NCBI GenBank assembly: GCA_009903405.1
Contig: PRCZ01000007.1
Coordinates: 1 to 47,171, forward strand
Source: Candidatus Methanophaga sp. AG-394-G06
Lineage (GTDB): Archaea > Halobacteriota > Syntropharchaeia > Alkanophagales > Methanospirareceae
Length of the DNA: 47,171 nucleotides
Reading direction: 5' to 3'
Each line of letters opens with the position of its first letter. The first letter of the stretch is position 1. The notes beneath the pieces are model-generated. The model did no database searches, was not told the origin of the DNA, and saw only the letters and a program-made list of their open reading frames with translations. Both the position numbers and the translations under genes were made by a program. Shown in pieces: positions 40,242 to 47,171 of the stretch.

Positions 40242-41972
40242 ATGATAAACCTCGACATGGCACGGATTTTTGACGAAATAGCAGACATTTTTGAGGTGAA
40301 AGGTGAGAACCCGTTCAAAATAAGAGCGTATAGACGAGCAGCCCGTACGATAGAATCGCTTACGCAGGACCTGAAAGTGATAGCGGAGCGAGGCGGCGTG
40401 AGTGAATTGAAGAAGATACCTGGGGTGGGCGAGGGGATAGCGAAGAAGATAGTGGAAATCGCTCAGACCGGCGATTGCAAGAAACATCGGGAGCTCACAC
40501 AAGAAGTGCCATCTGGCGTGCTTGAACTCCTGGCTATTCCGCGCGTCGGGCCGAAGACAATTGCAAAAGTGCATGACGAGCTTGGTATCGGCAGCATAGC
40601 TGACCTGGAAGAAGCTGCCAAGTCACATAAGTTAGAAAAGCTTCCAGGATTAGGTGCCAAAGTGGAAGAGAACATATTGAAAGGGATAGCGCAATATAGA
40701 AGCTATAAAGGCCGTGTTCTGCTTTCCGAAGCGCTTCCACGTGCGGAATCAATAGTAACCGAATTGAAGAAGCTAGATGCAGTGGCGAAAATAACCATTG
40801 CCGGTAGCTTGCGCAGGATGCGTGAGACGATAGGCGACATAGACATATTAGTGGTCTCAAATAGGCCAAGGGCGGTAATGGATGCGTTTACGTGTCTAGA
40901 CGGCGTCGAGGACATAGTGGCAAAAGGCGATACGAAATCATCCATTCTATTACGGGGTATAAATGTGGACTTGCGGGTTGTAGATGAAGCATCTTTTGGT
41001 GCCGCTGCTCATTACTTCACGGGCTCCAAGCATCATAACATAAGAATACGGGAGTTGGGCATGAAGCAAGGGTTAAAAATAAACGAATATGGCATCTTCA
41101 GAGGTGATGAGCGGATAGGCGGGGAGGATGAAGCGGACGTGTTCGCGAGTGTAGGTCTAGCATATATACCACCGGAGTTGAGAGAAGATCGGGGCGAGAT
41201 AGAAGCCGCTAAGGCGAATAGGATACCTGAATTGGTGGCGGCGAACGATATAAAAGGCGATCTGCACGTGCATACAAACTGGAGCGATGGTAAGAACAGC
41301 ATAGAAGAGATGGCTCTGACTGCTATTTCCTCAGGTTATGAGTATATTGCGGTAGCGGACCATTCTCCTGCGGTTGGTATTGCCGGTGGGATGAATGAGG
41401 ATAAGATAACGAAACGGGAGGTGGAGATAGAGAAGGTAAACAAACGATTTGAAGATGAAGGCACCAATTTCAAGGTTTTATCGGCATCAGAAGTAGATAT
41501 AAAGTCCGATTTCTCTATGGACTTTCCTGATGATGTATTAAAATCATTAGACGTGGTCGTGGGTGCAATCCATACTAAATTCACGCAAGATCGTGAGACT
41601 ATGACAAAGCGGATTGTTACCGCAATGGAGAACCCCAACGTGGACATAATTGCGCATCCCACAGGTCGTCTCCTGGGGAAGAGGGACCCATATGAAGTGG
41701 ATATGGAGCAGCTTATGGAATCGGCAAAGGCTACAGGCACCGTCATGGAGCTTAATTCGTTCCCCGGTCGGCTAGACCTCAACGATGTCCATTGCAAGAT
41801 GGCGAAGGATTACGGTGTGCTCATTGCTATCTCAACGGATGCACATGATGCGATGCAGATGCGCGATGTGATAAAATATGGGGTGGCAACTGCAAGAAGA
41901 GGTTGGCTTGAACCGAAGGATGTGGTGAATACGAGGGGGTTGGAAGACGTGATGAATGTGATGAAGAGATGA
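40242..41972 (+). CDS. polX: Family X DNA polymerase with PHP domain
   Basis: ADIFEVKGENPFKIRAYRRAARTIE, two HhH motifs, GSLRRMRETIGDIDILV, PHP domain GDLHVHTNWSDGKNSIEEM..VADHSP. Confidence 0.96.
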   Translation: MINLDMARIFDEIADIFEVKGENPFKIRAYRRAARTIESLTQDLKVIAERGGVSELKKIPGVGEGIAKKIVEIAQTGDCKKHRELTQEVPSGVLELLAIPRVGPKTIAKVHDELGIGSIADLEEAAKSHKLEKLPGLGAKVEENILKGIAQYRSYKGRVLLSEALPRAESIVTELKKLDAVAKITIAGSLRRMRETIGDIDILVVSNRPRAVMDAFTCLDGVEDIVAKGDTKSSILLRGINVDLRVVDEASFGAAAHYFTGSKHHNIRIRELGMKQGLKINEYGIFRGDERIGGEDEADVFASVGLAYIPPELREDRGEIEAAKANRIPELVAANDIKGDLHVHTNWSDGKNSIEEMALTAISSGYEYIAVADHSPAVGIAGGMNEDKITKREVEIEKVNKRFEDEGTNFKVLSASEVDIKSDFSMDFPDDVLKSLDVVVGAIHTKFTQDRETMTKRIVTAMENPNVDIIAHPTGRLLGKRDPYEVDMEQLMESAKATGTVMELNSFPGRLDLNDVHCKMAKDYGVLIAISTDAHDAMQMRDVIKYGVATARRGWLEPKDVVNTRGLEDVMNVMKR

Positions 41973-42001
41973 ATTTATTATCGGTATGCAAAATTTTTAT
42001 G

Positions 42002-44941
42002 CTATATCTCTTTTGTCCAAAGTCGTGTTCCATCGTATCCTCTTAGGGCGTCAATTCTGCAACATCCAATCCGTACTGTTAAATCAGTTGCACCATCGCC
42101 CGTTAAATCATCTGCGGGGCTAAAAGTTGCTACATCCGGGTAGTGATTGCTCCAGATCTCTATGCCATTACTCCCATTTATCGCGATTACATCAGGTGTC
42201 GTAGTATTCATTCCCTCTTCTGGCATGCCTATTACCACTTCATCTTTTCCATCATTACTTAAATCTACTGGAACTCCAAATACTAGACTGTCGGTAAAAG
42301 ACTTTTCCCAGAGTTCTGAGCCATCACTTCCGTTTATTGCCGTTATTTCTGTTCTGGATCCATAAAGAGAAGAGTATTTTGATTTTCCTTTATTTTCGTT
42401 CCATACACGATACTCTTTTGGGTTATACCGCGATATTTTTGGTGGTTTTTCAAAATCCTCAGAAAGCGTTAAAGTGCTTATAACTACATCAGTCCTATTT
42501 GTAGAAGTTAAATTTGCTGCGACACCTACCATCACTACCACTCCGTACTTAGCTCCTGTTTTCGATTTGTTCCAAAGCTCCACGCCATTGCAGCCATTTA
42601 CGCCTATTACTTTTGCAGAAGACCCCGTTGAAATTGGATCAATATACACTAAATTTAGGACAATATCTGTTTTATTGTCGCCATTTAGATCCCCTGCTGA
42701 TAATGTAACTGCAAGGCAATCCTCAAAACTTTTGTTCCATAGCGTTTCGCCATTACTTCCATTTACTGCTTCTATATCAGACAATATTGTGTGCTCGCCT
42801 GTAGCGGGGTCAACGGTATATGAAAACACCAATATGTCATTAATTGAGTCTCCGGTTATATCGCAATGTAAAAGAGACAAGACGGAAGCTTCAGGTACAT
42901 CAAGTGGTGACACAAGCATTTCTACGGTCGCTGTATCGGTGTTCCCTTCACCATCGTCTGCTTTAAGTGTGTAAACTCCTGGAACAGCACCCATAGTCTC
43001 AATTGTCGCTGTGAATACACCATGATCCGCGGTTGGCCATTCAACCATGGTTATAACTGCGGGTAGAATCGTAGAGCCTTCAATTACCCATATCGCGATC
43101 TCTGTACCAGATTCTCGGTTTGTTTTACCTGTTATCGCTAAAGGCTCTCCGATCCTAACATTTTCAATTGGATTGAAACTAACATATGCTGGCTCAATAG
43201 TGAAATTAAATAGCATGAATAAATCATCACTCCCTGCTGATCCATCCGTAAGAATTGCCACTTGTTCCTCTAAGGTCTTGTTTTTGCCACCTATTACCCA
43301 CTTACCATTTTCTATTACATTTGTTCTCCCATCTCGGCCTTCACAAAGAGCAATCACAGCATAATCGCCAATATCGAGCTCGCCAATAATTTCAGTCCAC
43401 TCACCGTCCTCAACAGGGGTCCTTGCTGCAGTTACCACACTTGCATTTTTACTTGCAGGGAATATTACTTCCCCTTTGTAGTTGATAACGATAATATAAA
43501 TGTGGTCTGTCCCAGTAGTTATGCCGCTTATTATAACGTCATCACTCTCAGCTATGTGTTTTGGAACAGTCATGCTTAACATTGGAGGAAACAAGAATAG
43601 GGATGCCGATGCATCCACACCCTCTTTCCTCTGCCAATCCTCACTGACGTTCTCACCAATGGAGAATGGAACATGCTCGCACAATATAAAAACCTTAATT
43701 TCTTTTCCGCCTTCGAGTTCGCCGCTCGTGTCCCAATACCATTTGAAATCATCATCGCTTATTGGCACTTCGCCTTTAAAAACATCATCAATTATAAAGA
43801 CTGCCAAATCACCATACTCTGAAATCCCTTCTATAGGGACAATATCACCAACAATTGCAATTTTTGGCACTTTTATGCTCGTTTCACATTTCTTTATCAC
43901 CACATATTTGGTATCTCGCAAGCCGCAAACCTCAACCGTTACCCTGTACCTGCCGTAATCTATATCTTCTGTGGGGATCGTTACCTTCTTCTTGCCTTCT
44001 TCGTCAAGAGTTAATGATTTATTGTAAAATGTTCCGACTTTTACATCTACTTCTTCCTCGTAGAACGAACTCTCTATTTCTATCTCTATGTCCTTGCCTT
44101 TCAACACCGCCTCATCGCACGCAACTTCCAGATAAATCTTCTCGACCTCGATATCTACATCCTCCTTCTCCCCTGTTGCATGGTCTTTCAGGATTATCGA
44201 ATATTTACCCGCGTTCATGTTCAACTGCGAGGTATTAAAAACAAGCTCCCCCCCGGCATCGTATACTAGCCCACACACATGCTTACCTCCTGTATCAACA
44301 GGATCAGAGTCAAAGGTCCTCCCCGTGAAATGCACGAGAACCTTGTATATGTCCTGGGCGTTGTCATTCATTATTGAATATCCATCCAGGTCTTCGATGG
44401 TGAGCTCCATCACTCCCTGCTCCTTGTTGTTCGTTTTTAATGATAGGTCGAAACTCTCTTTCTCTTGCACTTTATCTTTCTCAAGCTTCAAGCTAAAAGT
44501 ATGTCTATCCAAACCGAACCAGCAACCGATTTCTGGTCTTGCTTTCTCGACAACTTTGAAGAAGTAGCCAGTTCTCATCCCACTTGAATCCCATGACTTG
44601 TTCGCTTTCACCGGGTAGTCCATACAGCCGGACCTCTTATCGGCATCTCCCTCATAGGCTCCGGTGACGATGACATCTACGTAATCCCCTGCCGCATTCT
44701 TAAAGCGAATCTCTTCACCTTCATACACGGGAATACTTCTTGGCTCGTGATTTGCACTCCTTGGAAACGTCCCTTCGTATGTCAGCACGCCGCCTACTCC
44801 GTCATAGGTTCGTCCAACGGCAGATGCTGATGCTAAAGAAGAAAATGCAATAAGCACCAGGATTGCTGCTACGGGAAAAATTGATGCAGCCGTTACAATT
44901 CCCTTTAGCTCTTTCTCCATCCTAATTTTTTTTTTCTTCAT
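42002..44941 (-). CDS. Large secreted surface protein: DUF3821-like N-terminus, Ig-like middle, FG-GAP/VCBS-like repeats
   Basis: Signal peptide IFPVAAILVLIAFSSLASASA; repeated AINGSNGxxLW and DLxGDGxxDLxV motifs. Confidence 0.85.
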   Translation of the reverse strand: MKKKKIRMEKELKGIVTAASIFPVAAILVLIAFSSLASASAVGRTYDGVGGVLTYEGTFPRSANHEPRSIPVYEGEEIRFKNAAGDYVDVIVTGAYEGDADKRSGCMDYPVKANKSWDSSGMRTGYFFKVVEKARPEIGCWFGLDRHTFSLKLEKDKVQEKESFDLSLKTNNKEQGVMELTIEDLDGYSIMNDNAQDIYKVLVHFTGRTFDSDPVDTGGKHVCGLVYDAGGELVFNTSQLNMNAGKYSIILKDHATGEKEDVDIEVEKIYLEVACDEAVLKGKDIEIEIESSFYEEEVDVKVGTFYNKSLTLDEEGKKKVTIPTEDIDYGRYRVTVEVCGLRDTKYVVIKKCETSIKVPKIAIVGDIVPIEGISEYGDLAVFIIDDVFKGEVPISDDDFKWYWDTSGELEGGKEIKVFILCEHVPFSIGENVSEDWQRKEGVDASASLFLFPPMLSMTVPKHIAESDDVIISGITTGTDHIYIIVINYKGEVIFPASKNASVVTAARTPVEDGEWTEIIGELDIGDYAVIALCEGRDGRTNVIENGKWVIGGKNKTLEEQVAILTDGSAGSDDLFMLFNFTIEPAYVSFNPIENVRIGEPLAITGKTNRESGTEIAIWVIEGSTILPAVITMVEWPTADHGVFTATIETMGAVPGVYTLKADDGEGNTDTATVEMLVSPLDVPEASVLSLLHCDITGDSINDILVFSYTVDPATGEHTILSDIEAVNGSNGETLWNKSFEDCLAVTLSAGDLNGDNKTDIVLNLVYIDPISTGSSAKVIGVNGCNGVELWNKSKTGAKYGVVVMVGVAANLTSTNRTDVVISTLTLSEDFEKPPKISRYNPKEYRVWNENKGKSKYSSLYGSRTEITAINGSDGSELWEKSFTDSLVFGVPVDLSNDGKDEVVIGMPEEGMNTTTPDVIAINGSNGIEIWSNHYPDVATFSPADDLTGDGATDLTVRIGCCRIDALRGYDGTRLWTKEI

Positions 44942-45048
44942 TTTTCTCAATCTACTATACCAGCCGAGAAAATCGGCCAAATAGCCACAGCGATCAGAAA
45001 TAGATGAATCACATCCCAAAGCTTCATGACAATAAAAAAGATATGTCT

Positions 45049-46257
45049 TTAAAACGTTTTCAATTCCTCTCTTATCACCATCTCCGTTATCTCAGTTATG
45101 TTTGCGAGCCATTCATCGGTTATCCGCTCCACCTTCTTTTTTATTGCCCCCAAGTTCACATCGCTTTTTGGAACAATCTGAGCATTTGCCACCTTCGGGT
45201 CGTCTATACTCCTGCCTATCTCAGAGAGGATCTTTATATACACCTCCTGTATTCCGTCCACCTTCGCCACTACTTCGTTCGCTATTGTATTAGCAAGCAA
45301 ATTGTATATCTTCCCTGTATGGTTAACCGGATTTTTTCCCGGTGTTGCTTCCATGCTCATCGGTCTGTTTAATGTGATAAGTCCATTGCTCCTGTTACCG
45401 CGACCCTCAGCCCCGTCATCACCCATCTCCGCTGATGTCCCGGACACAGTGATAAAAACAGAGTCAGGCGAGTCAGCCACGTTTATCATGGTATTTACTT
45501 CCCTGGAGGTATAAGCTTCCGCAACACCGTTTATATATTCCTTTAATCCGCGCCTTATATCCTTATAATGCTCGTAATCATCCACGTATTTGGATACAAA
45601 GGCATCACCTATCGTTAATGAAATCTTATCCTTTTCTCTAAGTGCCATCACCTTCATATCCTCACCTATCGCTTTCTCCTTGTTGCGCAAGTCAGCCATC
45701 ACTTTATTTTCTGCATTAAGAGTTATGGACTCTATTTCAGAAAGGGGTGCATGGGCAACACCGAAAGAGGTATCATTTGCCATTGGCACTTCAGTATTAC
45801 TCTTAAAAACTTCTATAAGGTCTGATGAGCCATCACCCATTCTACTCTCTATTATAACGTGGTTATCCACGTCCAAGTTCCTTATGTTCCGCAAATAGTC
45901 CCTAGCAGCTCTCGTTGCTACGATGTCTACCGCGATCTCTTCGCCTTCAAACCTTCTTGTTGCCCGACCGCCCAACAATATGTAAATCGGAGAGATGACC
46001 TCACCGCCACCATATCGCGGATTTGACCTGCCTGCAACGAGTTGCACCTTATCGGTATTATGATGCAGTATCAATCCGTACTTCCTTCTATACTCCTTGC
46101 AGAGCGCAACACTAACAGCCTCTGCTATGCCATCGCATAAGCTGTCCGGATGTCCCAAACCTTTCCTTTCCACTATCTCTATCTCTTGCTCTTCTACTGG
46201 TTCCGTGCTTACAGTCTCAACTTTTATATTCCTCTTTACTGACCTGTCCCCACTCAT
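45049..46257 (-). CDS. mat: Archaeal S-adenosylmethionine synthetase
   Basis: VERKGLGHPDSLCDGIAEAVS, GRSNPRYGGG, GDDGAEGRGNRSNGLITLNRPMSMEA, GKNPVNHTGKIYN. Confidence 0.97.
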   Translation of the reverse strand: MSGDRSVKRNIKVETVSTEPVEEQEIEIVERKGLGHPDSLCDGIAEAVSVALCKEYRRKYGLILHHNTDKVQLVAGRSNPRYGGGEVISPIYILLGGRATRRFEGEEIAVDIVATRAARDYLRNIRNLDVDNHVIIESRMGDGSSDLIEVFKSNTEVPMANDTSFGVAHAPLSEIESITLNAENKVMADLRNKEKAIGEDMKVMALREKDKISLTIGDAFVSKYVDDYEHYKDIRRGLKEYINGVAEAYTSREVNTMINVADSPDSVFITVSGTSAEMGDDGAEGRGNRSNGLITLNRPMSMEATPGKNPVNHTGKIYNLLANTIANEVVAKVDGIQEVYIKILSEIGRSIDDPKVANAQIVPKSDVNLGAIKKKVERITDEWLANITEITEMVIREELKTF

Positions 46258-46295
46258 TTTTTACACCTCTTCTTACTATGACAAATGAACTAAAT

Positions 46296-46808
46296 TTAAA
46301 TCCCTTTAGTAAAACTATCTTTACTAAAGAAAAGTTTATTGGGTATTATCGCACTGTTACCCGTAGGGTCATCTATTATTAATGTCATACTTGCTTTACC
46401 CGCTTTTATTCTCTCTATCTGCTCCAAAACCGTCTCGGCACGCTTCTTCGCAGTACCTTCTACCTCTCGAGCCAACATCTTCACCACCCCTTCCACTCGA
46501 TTTAATACGCCTTCAACAGTGGAAATAAATGCGTCACCCCTTTTTGGCTCTACGCTTACAAACAATTCTGGTATCTCAATGGTTCCAAACGGCGACCTTA
46601 TAACAATTGCATTTAAATCATCTGTAGAAGAAATAACCATCTCACATCTTGTTCTCTTCTTCTCTGTGAGCACCATTACATCGGTACTATGATACCCGCA
46701 TGATGAACAAACCGCAGTAGTTATCATTATTTCGCCGAAGAAAGGGATTTTATAGGGCACAAAATGTAATTCACTTTCCGCACCGCAAAGAGGGCATTCC
46801 TCTTTCAC
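46296..46808 (-). CDS. ZPR1 zinc-finger domain protein
   Basis: CPLCGAESELHF..IPFFGEIMITTAVCSSCGYHSTDV. Confidence 0.92.
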   Translation of the reverse strand: MKEECPLCGAESELHFVPYKIPFFGEIMITTAVCSSCGYHSTDVMVLTEKKRTRCEMVISSTDDLNAIVIRSPFGTIEIPELFVSVEPKRGDAFISTVEGVLNRVEGVVKMLAREVEGTAKKRAETVLEQIERIKAGKASMTLIIDDPTGNSAIIPNKLFFSKDSFTKGI

Positions 46809-46832
46809 CGCATTGCAACTCCGAGGTAAGAG

Positions 46833-47171
46833 CTACCGCCCACTCAGTTTTTTCCGCTCTATCTTAATTCCTTCTGGTGCTATAACTACCATGTCATCAC
46901 CGATACCGGCAATGTCTCCGCCCACATCAAATGCTGCCAGCTTCAAGTCTTTTATCGCTTTCTCTACCAGGACTCGATCCTGCCTTGCCAGCGATATATC
47001 AAGAATCAGTATATTGCCCGCATATATCTCCTTTTTCAATTCAGGGACATCAAATAAACCGGTCAATTCCGAAGTCTTTATGTACAGCTTTACGCCTTCT
47101 TCATCCATCATATCTGCTTCATACTCTTCTATGTCCAGGTCTAGATAAGGTGCAACTCGTTGCAGGCAGGT
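46833..47171 (-). CDS. sepF: SepF-like cell division protein, 5' end beyond window
   Basis: VKLYIKTSELTGLFDVPELKKEIYAGNILILDIS..DLKLAAFDVGGDIAGIGDDMVVIAPEGIKIERKKL; frame open to window edge. Confidence 0.85.
   Translation of the reverse strand, partial: TCLQRVAPYLDLDIEEYEADMMDEEGVKLYIKTSELTGLFDVPELKKEIYAGNILILDISLARQDRVLVEKAIKDLKLAAFDVGGDIAGIGDDMVVIAPEGIKIERKKLSGR

Noticed and set aside
42147-44567. Several plus-strand ORFs opposite the large surface protein
   Set aside because: Antisense of a well-supported coding sequence; no recognisable domains.

Overview
This window looks like an archaeal chromosome segment from an MCR-type (methanogen or ANME) lineage. The supporting genes are methanogenesis marker proteins 5, 15 and 12, archaeal PolD large subunit DP2, aIF2-beta, L15e, L37e, S2, Lsm, G1P dehydrogenase, archaeal SAM synthetase and SepF. 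ANME-1 (Methanophagales) or a relative is plausible but is inference only. Most of the window is compact housekeeping sequence. The main accessory region is about 7.0-15.9 kb. It holds decayed fragments (carbamate kinase tail, start-less wHTH), two tandemly duplicated LRR-Roc-COR (Roco) GTPases with near-identical leaders, an Orc1/Cdc6-like AAA+ ATPase with a wHTH behind a striking AAGACAAAC repeat leader, and a VapBC-like pair. The second Roco gene carries an in-frame TGA exactly in the Roc P-loop. Other accessory patches are: a 157-bp inverted-repeat element at 19.2-19.4 kb, a degenerate surface-protein region at 21.6-23.2 kb, a thiolase/DUF35/3-hydroxyacyl-CoA dehydrogenase cassette at 23.5-26.1 kb, and a 34.7-45.0 kb block with bacterial-type LigA, a NosD-like beta-helix protein with internal duplications, a truncated PIN toxin, PolX and a large FG-GAP surface protein. 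Best candidate for an undescribed system: the Roco-Roco-AAA+ locus with its duplicated leader and DNA repeat. All assignments come from reading the sequence and motifs; no database search was run.
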